From NCBI GenBank assembly GCA_905182495.1, contig CAJJBU010000021.1, positions 1 to 64,000 of the forward strand: 64,000 nucleotides of DNA, in the 5' to 3' direction. Under the pieces are notes generated by a model. The model did not search any database, was not told where the DNA came from, and saw nothing but the letters and a program-made list of their open reading frames with translations. The stretch is from Flavobacteriales bacterium UBA952. Lineage in GTDB: Bacteria > Bacteroidota > Bacteroidia > Flavobacteriales_D > Crocinitomicaceae. Of the stretch, positions 26,564 through 35,627 are shown in pieces (positions within the stretch are counted from its first letter, which is position 1; every line of letters begins with the position of its first letter). The position numbers and the translations under genes were made by a program.

Positions 26564-26967
26564 CTGAAATGAAGTATGCTGTAGTTTGTGTCGATGATGA
26601 TCCTTATATCCTTCAAATGTTGGGTTTTCAGTTGACAAAAATCATGGATCAGGAGTGTACATTAATAGAGTATTTTACGGATCCAAATCAAGCTATTGAA
26701 AACATAGATATTTTAATTAAAGATGAGATTGATGTCATTTTTGTGATGGTGGACTATCAGATGCCGAAAATGACAGGAGCAGAGCTCATTCGTAAATTAA
26801 AAGAAAAGCACCCCCATTTAAAATGTGTTATGTTGTCAGGTCAAGCCAATAGGTCTTCAGTAGATTTGTTGAAGTCAGAAAATCTTTTAGAGGAGTTTAT
26901 AGAAAAACCATGGGATGAAGAGGCTTTATTTAAAACACTTCGTCCATTTATTTCTTCTACCAAATAA
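26560..26967 (+). CDS. Second stand-alone receiver domain protein
   Basis: A 135-residue REC domain, a clear paralog of the one at 21211-21621: the same CVDDDP start, phospho-acceptor D65 (MVDYQMPKMTG), MLSGQAN, and K116 in FIEKPW. There is no output domain. Its ATGA overlap with the H856 kinase indicates it is that kinase's cognate receiver. Having a kinase-receiver pair twice in one operon suggests cross-talk or a shared downstream partner elsewhere. Confidence 0.92.
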   Translation: MTEMKYAVVCVDDDPYILQMLGFQLTKIMDQECTLIEYFTDPNQAIENIDILIKDEIDVIFVMVDYQMPKMTGAELIRKLKEKHPHLKCVMLSGQANRSSVDLLKSENLLEEFIEKPWDEEALFKTLRPFISSTK

Positions 26968-26977
26968 TTAAAATTTC

Positions 26978-28327
26978 ATGAAAACTATACTGATTTTAGG
27001 GGCGGGACTTTCCGCTTCTTCGATGATAAGATATCTTCTAAATTCATCAAAAGAAGAAGGGTGGCAACTTAGGGTGGTTGATAGAGAATTAAGCCGCGTT
27101 GAAAAACTTATTGCAGGCTATTCTAATGCCCAAGCACTTTCCTTCAATGCGACAGAACGCGATGAAAGGATGTCTGAGATGGAGAAAGCGGATTTAGTTA
27201 TCTCCATGCTTCCGGCAAGATTTCATGTTGAAATTGCACGTGATTGCATCGCCTTGAAAAAGAACTTGATTACGCCTTCATATATATCTGAAGAAATGCG
27301 TGAATTAGATACAGAGGCGAAAGCTGCAGGTATCGTGATCATGAATGAGATCGGTGTGGACCCTGGACTTGATCATATGAGCGCAATGAAAATCATTGAC
27401 CAAATTAAAGAAATAGGCGGAAGCTTAAACAGCTTTAAATCGTTTTGTGGTGGTCTTGTTGCTCAGGATTATGATGATAATCCTTGGCGTTATAAGTTTA
27501 CTTGGAATCCAAGAAATGTTGTGCTTGCAGGAAAGGGAGGGACGGCTATGTTCTTAGATAATCACGAGTTTAAATACATCCCTTACAATAGGTTGTTTGA
27601 CCGATTAGACCGGATCATAATTCCGGGTCATGGTAAGTTTGTAGGCTATCCTAACAGAGATTCTCTTTCTTACAAGGAGACCTACGGATTGAACGGTATT
27701 GCTACTTTATACAGAGGGACTTTACGGAGGCCAAATTTTTGCAAAGGATTTAATGTATTTATAGAGTTGGGTATGACCGATGACGCCTTTCCAATGAATA
27801 ATGCCGAAAATCTGAGGCCCCGTGATTTTCTTAATGCATTCTTACCATTCATTCCAAACCTTTCTGTAGAACAGAAGTTTAAGTATTTTCTTAGGGAAGA
27901 CCGTATGTATCTTTATGACCAGTTTGAATGGTTGGGTGTTTTTGATGCCGATACTGATTTTGGATTTAAAGATGCCACACCGGCGCAGCTTTTAGAGAAA
28001 TTGATGGTTCGAAAAATGTCTTTATCTGAAGATGACAAAGATATGTTGGTGATGTATCATGAGTTTGAATATTCGCACGAAGGGAAATCTAAAAAAATCG
28101 TATCTTCAATGATAAATATTGGTGAAGACCAAACTTATACTGCGATGGCAAATACTGTCGGACTTCCCTTAGCAATATCGGCAAAAATGATTTTAAATGC
28201 TGATATTAATACAAAAGGAGTCACTTTGCCAATACAAAAAGAGATTTATGAACCTATTCTTGCAGAGCTGAGCGAATACGGTATCGTTTTTAACGAACAA
28301 GAATTAGAAATAGAAGAAAATGTCTAA
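26978..28327 (+). CDS. Saccharopine dehydrogenase family protein
   Basis: A 449-residue NAD(P)-dependent enzyme. An N-terminal Rossmann fold with ILGAGLSASS (about 5-14) and MLPARFH is followed by the saccharopine-dehydrogenase C-terminal domain, with EIGVDPGLDHMSAMKIID and CGGLVAQDYDDNPWRYKFTWNP. The saccharopine pathway interconverts lysine and 2-aminoadipate semialdehyde; in Bacteroidota it is usually thought to serve lysine breakdown, but related carboxynorspermidine enzymes share the fold. It starts 11 nt after the last receiver gene, so it may be read through from the H-NOX operon. It overlaps the DUF3467 gene by 8 nt. Confidence 0.88.
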   Translation: MKTILILGAGLSASSMIRYLLNSSKEEGWQLRVVDRELSRVEKLIAGYSNAQALSFNATERDERMSEMEKADLVISMLPARFHVEIARDCIALKKNLITPSYISEEMRELDTEAKAAGIVIMNEIGVDPGLDHMSAMKIIDQIKEIGGSLNSFKSFCGGLVAQDYDDNPWRYKFTWNPRNVVLAGKGGTAMFLDNHEFKYIPYNRLFDRLDRIIIPGHGKFVGYPNRDSLSYKETYGLNGIATLYRGTLRRPNFCKGFNVFIELGMTDDAFPMNNAENLRPRDFLNAFLPFIPNLSVEQKFKYFLREDRMYLYDQFEWLGVFDADTDFGFKDATPAQLLEKLMVRKMSLSEDDKDMLVMYHEFEYSHEGKSKKIVSSMINIGEDQTYTAMANTVGLPLAISAKMILNADINTKGVTLPIQKEIYEPILAELSEYGIVFNEQELEIEENV

Positions 28328-28631
28328 GAATCAAGATGAAAAGCAAATGAATATTGAATTATCTGAAGAAACTTCTTTAGGTGTGTATTCGAATTTAGCA
28401 GTAATAACGCACTCTCCATCGGAGTTGGTATGTGACTTTATTCAGGTGATGCCTGGGATGCCTAAAGGCAAAGTCCGTTCAAGGGTGATCATGAATCCTC
28501 AAAATGCCAAAAGGTTTTTAAAAGCACTTCAAGATAACATGAAGAAGTATGAAGAAAACTTTGGAGCACTCGATGACCCGAAAACTGAAATCCCTCCAAT
28601 GAATTTCGGGACGCCTAATACAATGGCTTAA
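28320..28631 (+). CDS. DUF3467 family protein
   Basis: A 103-residue protein with the typical DUF3467 pattern: YSNLAVITHSPSELVCDFIQ, then MPGMPKGKVRSRVIMNPQNAKRF, and a helical LQDNMKKYEENFG. These proteins are widespread and function is unknown. In many Bacteroidota they lie near rpoC; here the gene sits behind saccharopine dehydrogenase with an 8-nt overlap. Confidence 0.85.
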   Translation: MSKNQDEKQMNIELSEETSLGVYSNLAVITHSPSELVCDFIQVMPGMPKGKVRSRVIMNPQNAKRFLKALQDNMKKYEENFGALDDPKTEIPPMNFGTPNTMA

Positions 28632-28638
28632 TTCAATT

Positions 28639-29535
28639 ATGCTTGCAGTTTGCATACCCGTTTATAATCAGGATGTAAGCAATCTTGTTAAAGATTTGTT
28701 GATGCAAAAAAGCAAGCTCGAGCAAGAGGTTTCTATTGTGGTCATTGATGACCACTCTTCTCAAGGATTTCAGAAGCAATACGATTTATTCTCTGGACAA
28801 GTAAAGGTCATTAAACGATCACAGAATATTGGTCGATCAAAAATACGCAATGCCTTTTTAGAACATACTGAAGCTAAATACTTATTGTTTTTGGATTGTG
28901 ATTCTCAAGTCATTAGATCTGACTTTCTTTCTAAATATATTGAACGGTTACAAAAGGAAGAGACAACCGCACTGTTGTTTGGAGCAAGTATTTATCAATC
29001 AGAAAAACCGAACAGAAAACATAGATTGCGATGGAAGTATGGGGCATTGAAGGAAAGTAAGCGCTATTCTGAAAGGTTAAAAAAACCAAATTTGTCTTTT
29101 AAAACGAACAACTTCCTTATCGAAAGAGATACGTTTAGTAAACATAGATTCAATGAGAAAATAATAGGTTATGGCCATGAGGACACACTTTTTGGATTTC
29201 AACTAGAGCAAAACAAGATTGAAATATCACATATTGATAACCCCGTATTAAATGCCGTTATTGACACCAATAGCGAATTCTTAAATAAAACGGATGAGGC
29301 ATTGCGTAATCTCATTCATATCTGGGAGCTTACAGATTGTAATGTGAATCTTTTATCAAGGATAAGAATCTTAAAGATTCACCAACGTTTGTCGCGTGTG
29401 CCTTTGGTGAGCTTGTTTTTTATGGTTTTTTTAAAACCGAGCAGGTTCATGCTGCAAAAGGGTGTAGCAAGTCTTGTCCTGTTCGATTTATATAAGTTGA
29501 GCTTTCTGTTATCATTAAAAAAAAATACTAATTAA
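28639..29535 (+). CDS. Family 2 glycosyltransferase
   Basis: A 298-residue GT-A fold glycosyltransferase: VCIPVYNQDVSNLV start, VVIDDHSSQGF nucleotide-binding Asp motif, NIGRSKIRN, and the DxD-like metal motif LFLDCDSQV (about 92-100). IIGYGHEDTLFGF provides the catalytic-base region. Family 2 enzymes build polysaccharide or lipid-linked glycans in the cytoplasm; donor and acceptor are unknown. Its 3' end overlaps the converging GT4 gene by 8 nt. Confidence 0.9.
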   Translation: MLAVCIPVYNQDVSNLVKDLLMQKSKLEQEVSIVVIDDHSSQGFQKQYDLFSGQVKVIKRSQNIGRSKIRNAFLEHTEAKYLLFLDCDSQVIRSDFLSKYIERLQKEETTALLFGASIYQSEKPNRKHRLRWKYGALKESKRYSERLKKPNLSFKTNNFLIERDTFSKHRFNEKIIGYGHEDTLFGFQLEQNKIEISHIDNPVLNAVIDTNSEFLNKTDEALRNLIHIWELTDCNVNLLSRIRILKIHQRLSRVPLVSLFFMVFLKPSRFMLQKGVASLVLFDLYKLSFLLSLKKNTN

Positions 29536-30649
29536 CGATTGAATGAATTAGCTTTTCTTTTTCAACTTGCCAATTTTCAATTTCTGAGGCTTTTTGACAA
29601 TTTGCACGATGTTTATTTAATAAAGCACGATTGTCTTTATATTCCATAATGGCTTCTGAAATTATTTCGGGCTCGATATCGTCAATAAAAATTCCGATAT
29701 CATATTTTTTAATAACCTCCGATATTTCCTTCAGTCTCGAGCTGAGAATCGGCGTAGCAGCATGAATGTAATCGAATAATTTATTCGGCAGTGCTAACTC
29801 ATGATTTAAGTTTGTGTTTTTATCTAAAAGCAATCCCAAATCCGCTAAACGGGTAATTCTCATTAATGCTAAATAGGGTCTGCGAGAAATGAACTTGACC
29901 TTGGACGTTAGTTTTTTAGTTTCCACGATGTTTTTTGCCGTAGGAATGATATCTCCATCGCCAACAAGCAATAACACACAATCTGTACAATAGCTCATAG
30001 CTAATATCGCTTCTTCGATTCCCCTATCTTTGTTTAAGCCCGAACCCTGTATTATGATGATGAAATCGTCATCTTTTATTCCCAGATCAATTCTTGATTG
30101 CACGTCTTGCTTATTGTTTACTAGCAGAGGCACATTTCGAACGGAACTTACCTTAACCCCATATTTATCTGTATAGATTTTCGCTATTGATTCATTAACT
30201 GTGATTACTGTTTGAAGCCTTGGGAATATCCATTTTTCAATAGTTAACCAAATATTACGAACAAAGGGTCGGCTTTTAAGCTCTGCAACTTCAGTGAATA
30301 ATTCATGGGTATCATAAATGAGCCTCACCTTTCTTAGTCTAGATACGGCATAACAGGGTAAAAGGGTGTCGAGATCATTTGAGTAAATCAGATCAGATTT
30401 TCGAAACAGCAACAATAAAAAGAGCCTTACATTCAGGTTCATGTAAAATAAGGGGCCTTTTTCAAATGCGAGTTTTAGCCTTTTGTGCTTGTATTCGCGA
30501 TGGTTCATTTCAGGACTATTGATTTTTCTTCTACCCACAAGATATACATGGTAATCAAGCTCCTTTAAAACTTGACAAGTTTTCGCTACCCTGTTGTCCG
30601 TTACAAGGTCATTGGATACGCAAACGATCGCTTTTTTTTTGAATTTCAT
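29528..30649 (-). CDS. Family 4 glycosyltransferase
   Basis: A 373-residue GT-B glycosyltransferase. The N-terminal domain has VSNDLVTDNRVAKTCQVL and LIYSNDLDTLLPCYAVSRL; the C-terminal domain has the nucleotide-sugar region FIIIIQGSGLNKDRGIEEAI and LPNKLFDYIHAATPILSS, which stands in for the usual E-x7-E motif. It probably acts on a surface glycan with the neighbouring GT2, although the two converge rather than share an operon. Confidence 0.88.
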   Translation of the reverse strand: MKFKKKAIVCVSNDLVTDNRVAKTCQVLKELDYHVYLVGRRKINSPEMNHREYKHKRLKLAFEKGPLFYMNLNVRLFLLLLFRKSDLIYSNDLDTLLPCYAVSRLRKVRLIYDTHELFTEVAELKSRPFVRNIWLTIEKWIFPRLQTVITVNESIAKIYTDKYGVKVSSVRNVPLLVNNKQDVQSRIDLGIKDDDFIIIIQGSGLNKDRGIEEAILAMSYCTDCVLLLVGDGDIIPTAKNIVETKKLTSKVKFISRRPYLALMRITRLADLGLLLDKNTNLNHELALPNKLFDYIHAATPILSSRLKEISEVIKKYDIGIFIDDIEPEIISEAIMEYKDNRALLNKHRANCQKASEIENWQVEKEKLIHSIVN

Positions 30650-30722
30650 AAATACTTTAGCAAAATATTCATTTAATCTTTTTTAGCAAAAGAAAACTTC
30701 ATTAAAATTATTCTTAAAAATG

Positions 30723-30752
30723 TTTGTGATAAAGAAAAGTTTCATACATTTG
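30723..30752 (+). promoter_or_regulatory. Promoter for the tRNA-tuf operon
   Basis: TTTG (30723-30726) and TACATTTG (30745-30752), separated by 18 nt, match the Bacteroidota -33/-7 consensus. They lie 64 nt before the first tRNA, so transcription should start near 30759. Confidence 0.75.
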
Positions 30753-30815
30753 CAGTCCTAAAATTAAAGATTTGGGAAAGATTACGTTCTTTTTTTTATG
30801 CACCAATAAATTTTT

Positions 30816-30889
30816 GCCGATGTAGCTCAGTTGGCCAGAGCAGCTGATTTGTAATCAGCTGGTCGGGGGTTCGAATCCCTCCATCGGCT
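30816..30889 (+). tRNA. tRNA-Thr (TGT)
   Basis: A cloverleaf of 74 nt. The 7-bp acceptor stem GCCGATG/CATCGGC, GTTCGAATC T-loop and anticodon loop TTTGTAA give anticodon TGT. CCA is not encoded. Confidence 0.96.
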
Positions 30890-30901
30890 CGGAAAAATGT
30901 T

Positions 30902-30983
30902 GGGGAGATACTCAAGCGGCCAACGAGGACAGACTGTAAATCTGTTGGTTTTACCTTCGCAGGTTCGAATCCTGCTCTCCCCA
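30902..30983 (+). tRNA. tRNA-Tyr (GTA)
   Basis: A class II cloverleaf of 82 nt with a long variable arm. The acceptor stem is GGGGAGA/TCTCCCC and the anticodon loop CTGTAAA gives GTA. Confidence 0.96.
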
Positions 30984-30996
30984 CAGAAAGAAATAA

Positions 30997-31069
30997 GCGG
31001 GAGTAGCTCAGTTGGTAGAGCGTCAGCCTTCCAAGCTGAATGTCGCGAGTTCGACCCTCGTCTCCCGCT
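30997..31069 (+). tRNA. tRNA-Gly (TCC)
   Basis: A cloverleaf of 73 nt. The acceptor stem is GCGGGAG/CTCCCGC and the anticodon loop CTTCCAA gives TCC. Confidence 0.95.
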
Positions 31070-31085
31070 CACTTTCATTTGAGCC

Positions 31086-31157
31086 GCCGGTGTAGCTCAG
31101 GGGTAGAGCGCTTCCTTGGTAAGGAAGAGGTCACGAGTTCAATTCTCGTCATTGGCT
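31086..31157 (+). tRNA. tRNA-Thr (GGT)
   Basis: A cloverleaf of 72 nt. The acceptor GCCGGTG/CATTGGC includes two G-U pairs, and the anticodon loop TTGGTAA gives GGT. It is the second Thr acceptor in the cluster, 71 nt before tuf. Confidence 0.94.
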
Positions 31158-31228
31158 CAAAAAAAAAGATTGTACATGAATATAGTATATAGAATAAGTA
31201 AATTATTAATTAAGTAACAAATAGAAAA

Positions 31229-32416
31229 ATGGCAAAGGAAAATTTCGATCGTTCTAAACCACACGTGAACATTGGTACAATAGGACACGTAGATCACGGT
31301 AAAACTACCTTGACTGCAGCTATTTCAAGCGTTTTAGCTGGTCAGGGATTAGCTCAAATGAGAGATTTTGGCTCAATTGACAACGCTCCAGAAGAAAAAG
31401 AGCGTGGAATAACAATTAACACGGCTCATATTGAATATGAAACAGTGGCCCGTCATTACGCTCACGTAGACTGTCCAGGTCACGCTGATTACGTAAAGAA
31501 CATGGTTACTGGTGCGGCTCAAATGGATGGTGCTATTTTAGTTGTTGCCGCTACTGATGGTCCAATGCCACAGACGCGTGAGCATATCCTATTAGGAAGA
31601 CAAGTTGGTGTTCCAAGATTGGTTGTATTCATGAATAAAGTGGATATGGTTGATGATGAAGAATTGTTAGAATTGGTTGAAATGGAAGTTAGAGAATTAC
31701 TTTCTTTCTATCAGTATGACGGTGATAACACTCCAGTTATTCAAGGTTCTGCTCTTGGTGCATTAAATGGTGAAGAGAAATGGGTAGCAACAGTAAATGA
31801 ATTGATGAATGCGGTTGATACTTTTATTGAGCTTCCTCCACGTGATGTAGACAAGCCATTTTTGATGCCAGTTGAGGATGTATTTACGATTACAGGTCGT
31901 GGTACGGTTGCTACAGGTAGAATCGAAACAGGTGTTTGTAACACTGGAGATCCAGTTGAGATTTTAGGAATGGGAGATGAGAAATTGACATCTACTGTCA
32001 CTGGAGTTGAAATGTTCCGAAAGATATTAGATAGAGGTGAAGCTGGTGATAACGTTGGTATTCTTTTAAGAGGTATTGAAAAAGCTCAAATTAAAAGAGG
32101 TATGGTTATCTGTAAGCCCGGTTCATCTAAACCACATCATGAGTTTAAAGCTGAGATCTATGTATTGAAGAAAGAAGAAGGTGGTCGCCACACTCCTTTT
32201 CACAATAAATATAGACCACAATTTTATTTCCGAACGACAGATGTTACAGGAGAAATATTTTTAACTGATGGACGTGAAATGGTAATGCCAGGAGACAACG
32301 TATCGATCACTGTTAAACTGATTGTACCTATCGCAATGGATAAAGGTTTACGTTTTGCTATCCGTGAAGGTGGTAGAACTGTAGGAGCTGGTCAGGTTAC
32401 TGAGATTATTTCGTAA
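31229..32416 (+). CDS. tuf: Elongation factor Tu
   Basis: A full-length (395-residue) EF-Tu: G1 GHVDHGKTT (about 18-26), switch [13 protein letters not shown]3 [13 protein letters not shown]4 NKVDMVD, and the barrel domains ending [10 protein letters not shown]. It delivers aminoacyl-tRNA to the ribosome. It follows four tRNA genes and is followed by a strong terminator and tRNA-Trp, the usual Bacteroidota order. Confidence 0.98.
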   Translation: MAKENFDRSKPHVNIGTIGHVDHGKTTLTAAISSVLAGQGLAQMRDFGSIDNAPEEKERGITINTAHIEYETVARHYAHVDCPGHADYVKNMVTGAAQMDGAILVVAATDGPMPQTREHILLGRQVGVPRLVVFMNKVDMVDDEELLELVEMEVRELLSFYQYDGDNTPVIQGSALGALNGEEKWVATVNELMNAVDTFIELPPRDVDKPFLMPVEDVFTITGRGTVATGRIETGVCNTGDPVEILGMGDEKLTSTVTGVEMFRKILDRGEAGDNVGILLRGIEKAQIKRGMVICKPGSSKPHHEFKAEIYVLKKEEGGRHTPFHNKYRPQFYFRTTDVTGEIFLTDGREMVMPGDNVSITVKLIVPIAMDKGLRFAIREGGRTVGAGQVTEIIS

Positions 32417-32440
32417 TTATTACGAATACAAGTTTAAAAC

Positions 32441-32466
32441 AAGGGGAGCTTGATGCTCCCCTTTTT
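32441..32466 (+). terminator. Intrinsic terminator after tuf
   Basis: A 9-bp stem AAGGGGAGC/GCTCCCCTT with loop TTGAT, followed by TTT, 25 nt past the tuf stop and just ahead of tRNA-Trp. Confidence 0.85.
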
Positions 32467-32468
32467 AA

Positions 32469-32541
32469 ACGGGTGTAGCTCAGTTGGTAGAGTAGTGGTT
32501 TCCAAAACCATTGGTCGTGGGTTCGAATCCTACCGCCCGTG
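32469..32541 (+). tRNA. tRNA-Trp (CCA)
   Basis: A cloverleaf of 73 nt. The acceptor is ACGGGTG/CGCCCGT (one G-U pair) and the anticodon loop TTCCAAA gives CCA. It lies between tuf and secE. Confidence 0.95.
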
Positions 32542-32563
32542 CTGAATTAATAGAAATGGAAGA

Positions 32564-32776
32564 ATGAAATTAGTTAGTTACATACAGGATACATACAACG
32601 AATTAGTGCACAATGTTACTTGGCCTACATGGCAAGAGCTACAAAACAATACGATATTGGTAGTTACTGCGTCAATAATTCTATCCCTTGCGATTTTTGT
32701 AATGGACAAAGTGTTTGGTAATGATCCTAATTTCTGGTGGAATGGTGTTCTTGGTTATGTATACAATTTTTTCTAA
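32564..32776 (+). CDS. secE: Preprotein translocase subunit SecE
   Basis: A 70-residue protein. The amphipathic helix with HNVTWPTWQEL (the SecE signature) is followed by one membrane helix (about 30-50) and a short tail. It clamps SecY in the inner-membrane translocon. The position between tRNA-Trp and nusG is the conserved one. Confidence 0.96.
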   Translation: MKLVSYIQDTYNELVHNVTWPTWQELQNNTILVVTASIILSLAIFVMDKVFGNDPNFWWNGVLGYVYNFF

Positions 32777-32785
32777 ACACAAGTT

Positions 32786-33340
32786 ATGAGCGAAATTGCT
32801 AAAAAATGGTACGTCGTACGTGCGATTAGTGGGAAAGAAAAAAGTGTAAAGCACTATTTGGAAATCGAGATGTCTCGAATGAAAAATTTGGACGAGAATA
32901 TCGACCAAGTTTTAATTCCAACCGAAAAAATCTTTCAAATACGAAATGGTAAGAAGGTGAATAAGGAACGCGCTTATTTACCCGGTTATGTTTTGATTGA
33001 AGCTGCCCTCGTTGGAGAGGTAAAGCATGTTATTCGAGGCATACCTAATGTAATAGGGTTTTTAGGTACAGAAAAGGGTGGAGAGCCCGTACCTATGAGA
33101 ATGTCAGAAGTCAATCGCATCTTAGGTAAGGTTGATGAGCTGGCAGAGACAGAGCAGGAATTGAAAATTCCATTTGTGGTGGGTGAGTCCGTAAAAGTAA
33201 TTGACGGTCCTTTCAATAACTTCACAGGTGTCGTTGATGACATCAATGAAGATAAAAAGAAATTGAAAGTGATGGTTAAGATTTTTGGACGAAAGAATCT
33301 TCTCGAGCTTAGCTATATGCAGGTTGAGAAGGAGAGTTAA
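32786..33340 (+). CDS. nusG: Transcription termination/antitermination factor NusG
   Basis: A 184-residue protein: NGN domain starting KWYVVRAISGKEKSVK and containing YLPGYVLIEA, and a C-terminal KOW domain (GESVKVIDGPFNNFTGVVDDIN). It binds RNA polymerase and couples it to Rho or the ribosome. The gene starts 10 nt after secE. Confidence 0.97.
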   Translation: MSEIAKKWYVVRAISGKEKSVKHYLEIEMSRMKNLDENIDQVLIPTEKIFQIRNGKKVNKERAYLPGYVLIEAALVGEVKHVIRGIPNVIGFLGTEKGGEPVPMRMSEVNRILGKVDELAETEQELKIPFVVGESVKVIDGPFNNFTGVVDDINEDKKKLKVMVKIFGRKNLLELSYMQVEKES

Positions 33341-33359
33341 TTTGTATTAACCCGTAGGA

Positions 33360-33400
33360 GTGAACTAGATGATTAAAGCTTCCCATCGTTTAAGGTTCAT
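33360..33400 (+). promoter_or_regulatory. Candidate L1-binding leader hairpin before rplK
   Basis: GTGAAC (33360-33365) pairs with GTTCAT (33395-33400), and an inner TTAAA/TTTAA stem is offset by an asymmetric loop containing GATGA. The fold and position (the 84-nt nusG-rplK spacer) resemble the L1 autoregulatory site of rplK-rplA operons. It was judged by eye only. Confidence 0.4.
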
Positions 33401-33424
33401 GTTTGACTACACAATTATATATAT

Positions 33425-33871
33425 ATGGCTAAAGAAGTAGCAGGATTGATCAAATTACAGATCAGAGGTGGTGCGGCTAACCCAGCCCCTCCAGTAGGAC
33501 CAGCACTTGGTGCGAAGGGGGTAAATATCATGGAGTTTTGCAAACAGTTTAATGCAAGAACTCAAGATAAACCAGGGAAAGTAGTACCAGTTGTAATCAC
33601 AGTATATAGTGACAAGTCATTTGACTTTGTTTTAAAAACGCCACCAGCAGCTGTGCAAATCATGGAACATATTAAAATTAAAAAAGGATCGTCTGAGCCG
33701 AATCGTGTGAAGGTAGGTGCCATTTCTTGGGACCAAATTCGTACAATAGCTGAGGACAAGCTTCCAGATTTGAATTGTTTTACCATTGATTCTGCAATGA
33801 TGATGGTTGCAGGTACTGCACGAAGTATGGGTGTTAACGTAAAGGGCGGTAGTGCTCCAAAATCCAAATAA
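33425..33871 (+). CDS. rplK: 50S ribosomal protein L11
   Basis: A 148-residue L11: N-terminal [36 protein letters not shown] and C-terminal rRNA-binding domain with [12 protein letters not shown]. It forms the GTPase-associated centre with the L7/L12 stalk. It heads the rplKAJL gene group. Confidence 0.98.
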   Translation: MAKEVAGLIKLQIRGGAANPAPPVGPALGAKGVNIMEFCKQFNARTQDKPGKVVPVVITVYSDKSFDFVLKTPPAAVQIMEHIKIKKGSSEPNRVKVGAISWDQIRTIAEDKLPDLNCFTIDSAMMMVAGTARSMGVNVKGGSAPKSK

Positions 33872-33879
33872 TCTAAGTT

Positions 33880-34575
33880 ATGAAAAAAATGACTAAAAAT
33901 AGAAAAGCGGTTTTTGGAAAACACGATTTAACAAAAGCCTATTCGTTAACCGATGCTTGTAATTTAGTGAAAGAGATTTCTACAACTAAGTTTGATGCTT
34001 CGGTTGATTTATGTATCCGTCTTGGTGTTGATCCAAGAAAGGCAAATCAAATGATTAGAGGAACTGTTGCACTTCCACATGGAACCGGTAAAGATGTTAA
34101 GGTATTGGTGCTTTGCACTCCCGATAAGGAGCAAGAGGCTAAAGATGCTGGAGCAGATTACTATGGTTTGGATGATTACATTGCTAAAATCAAGTCTGGT
34201 TGGACTGATGTTGATGTAATTATTACAATGCCATCTGTGATGGGTAAAGTTGGAGCCCTAGGACGTATTTTAGGCCCCAGAGGTTTAATGCCTAACCCTA
34301 AGACAGGAACGGTAACTATGGATGTTGCGAAGGCAGTAGTCGAAGTGAAAGCAGGTAAAATCGACTTTAAAGTTGATAAATATGGTATCGTACATTCAGC
34401 GGTTGGAAAAGTAAGTTTCGATGGAGATAAAATCCATGATAACGCAAACGAACTTCTTCAAACCTTAATTAAAATGAAACCATCCTCTTCAAAAGGGACC
34501 TACATCAAAAGTGTTTATATGACATCGACGATGAGTCCTGGTATTCAAATTGACGCAAAGTCTCTTAACGCATAA
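33880..34575 (+). CDS. rplA: 50S ribosomal protein L1
   Basis: A 231-residue L1 with [41 protein letters not shown] and the C-terminal [21 protein letters not shown]. It is part of the mobile L1 stalk and a likely translational repressor of its own operon. It begins 8 nt after rplK. Confidence 0.98.
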   Translation: MKKMTKNRKAVFGKHDLTKAYSLTDACNLVKEISTTKFDASVDLCIRLGVDPRKANQMIRGTVALPHGTGKDVKVLVLCTPDKEQEAKDAGADYYGLDDYIAKIKSGWTDVDVIITMPSVMGKVGALGRILGPRGLMPNPKTGTVTMDVAKAVVEVKAGKIDFKVDKYGIVHSAVGKVSFDGDKIHDNANELLQTLIKMKPSSSKGTYIKSVYMTSTMSPGIQIDAKSLNA

Positions 34576-34586
34576 TACTTAAGAAA

Positions 34587-35108
34587 ATGACTAGAGAAGA
34601 AAAATCAAAGTACATAGAAGAATTGACTGCTGATTTATCAGCGTCAAATGTATTCTATCTTACAGACACTGCAGAGCTAACTGTTGAATCAGTGAATTCA
34701 TTGAGAAGAAAATGTTTTCATGCGAATATCAGAATGCGAGTAGTGAAGAATGCACTTTTGGAAAAAGCAATGGATCGTGTAGAAGGTAAAGATTTTGGAA
34801 CGTTGAAAGATGTTTTAAAAGGTGCAACTTCTATCATGTTGTCCGAATCGTCAAGCGCCCCAGCAAAGTTGATTAAGGATTTTCGTAAGAAAAACCCAAA
34901 ACCACTTTTAAAAGGAGCTTATATCGATGAGGCAATTTTCATAGGTGATGACCAATTAGATACCCTAGAATCTTTAAAAAGTAAAGAGGAATTATTGGGA
35001 GACATTATTGGTTTGTTACAAAGTCCAGTACAGAATGTATTGTCTGGATTACAAAGTGCTGGCGGTTCGCTTGCTGGCATCTTAAAAACGCTCGAAGAAA
35101 GAGCATAA
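34587..35108 (+). CDS. rplJ: 50S ribosomal protein L10
   Basis: A 173-residue L10: MTREEKSKYIEELTADLS start, LRRKCFHANIRMRVVKNALLEKAM, and a C-terminal helix that binds L7/L12 dimers. It is the stalk base protein, 11 nt after rplA. Confidence 0.97.
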   Translation: MTREEKSKYIEELTADLSASNVFYLTDTAELTVESVNSLRRKCFHANIRMRVVKNALLEKAMDRVEGKDFGTLKDVLKGATSIMLSESSSAPAKLIKDFRKKNPKPLLKGAYIDEAIFIGDDQLDTLESLKSKEELLGDIIGLLQSPVQNVLSGLQSAGGSLAGILKTLEERA

Positions 35109-35144
35109 ACAATTATTATTAAACCTTTTTTAAAATTAAATAAA

Positions 35145-35519
35145 ATGGCTGATTTAAAGCAAATTGCAGAAACCTTAGTTAACCTGACAGTAAAAGAAGT
35201 TAGTGAGTTAGCGACAATCATGAAAGACGAATATGGAATCGAACCTGCTGCTGCTGCTGTAGCTGTTGCTGGCCCTGCGGCTGGTGGTGGTGAAGCTGCT
35301 GCTGAACAAACAGAATTCGATGTAGTATTGATTCATGGTGGACCTAGCAAATTAGCAGTAGTTAAACTTGTAAAAGAACTTACTGGAAATGGTCTTAAAG
35401 AGTCGAAAGACTTAGTTGACAACGCGCCTACTGCATTAAAAGAAGGTGTCTCTAAAGACGAAGCTGAAGGACTTAAGAAATCTTTAGAAGAAGCTGGAGC
35501 TGAAGTTGAGATTAAGTAA
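35145..35519 (+). CDS. rplL: 50S ribosomal protein L7/L12
   Basis: A 124-residue protein: an N-terminal dimerisation helix, an Ala/Gly-rich hinge (about 30-52) and a C-terminal domain with [19 protein letters not shown] and [18 protein letters not shown]. It recruits elongation factors. An attenuator-like hairpin lies between it and rpoB. Confidence 0.98.
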   Translation: MADLKQIAETLVNLTVKEVSELATIMKDEYGIEPAAAAVAVAGPAAGGGEAAAEQTEFDVVLIHGGPSKLAVVKLVKELTGNGLKESKDLVDNAPTALKEGVSKDEAEGLKKSLEEAGAEVEIK

Positions 35520-35541
35520 TTAACTCAAAACATTAACAAGA

Positions 35542-35577
35542 AAGGCACCGCATTTTTGCGGGGCCTTGTCTTGTTTT
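35542..35577 (+). terminator. Attenuator/terminator between rplL and rpoB
   Basis: A 10-bp stem AAGGCACCGC/GCGGGGCCTT with one mismatch and loop ATTTTT, followed by a T-rich tract. It probably trims read-through from the ribosomal genes into rpoBC. Confidence 0.75.
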
Positions 35578-35627
35578 AAATGGTATTCAAATGTGAATAC
35601 TCAATAATTAACTAAAAACATTCATCC

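Noticed and set aside
30796-31082. Open frames on both strands across the tRNA cluster
   Set aside because: They are entirely covered by four well-formed tRNA genes, and the translated sequence is tRNA-derived.
30723-32541. tRNA cluster as an integration site for a mobile element
   Set aside because: No integrase, no repeated tRNA 3' ends as att sites, and the order through tuf and secE is the conserved ancestral one.
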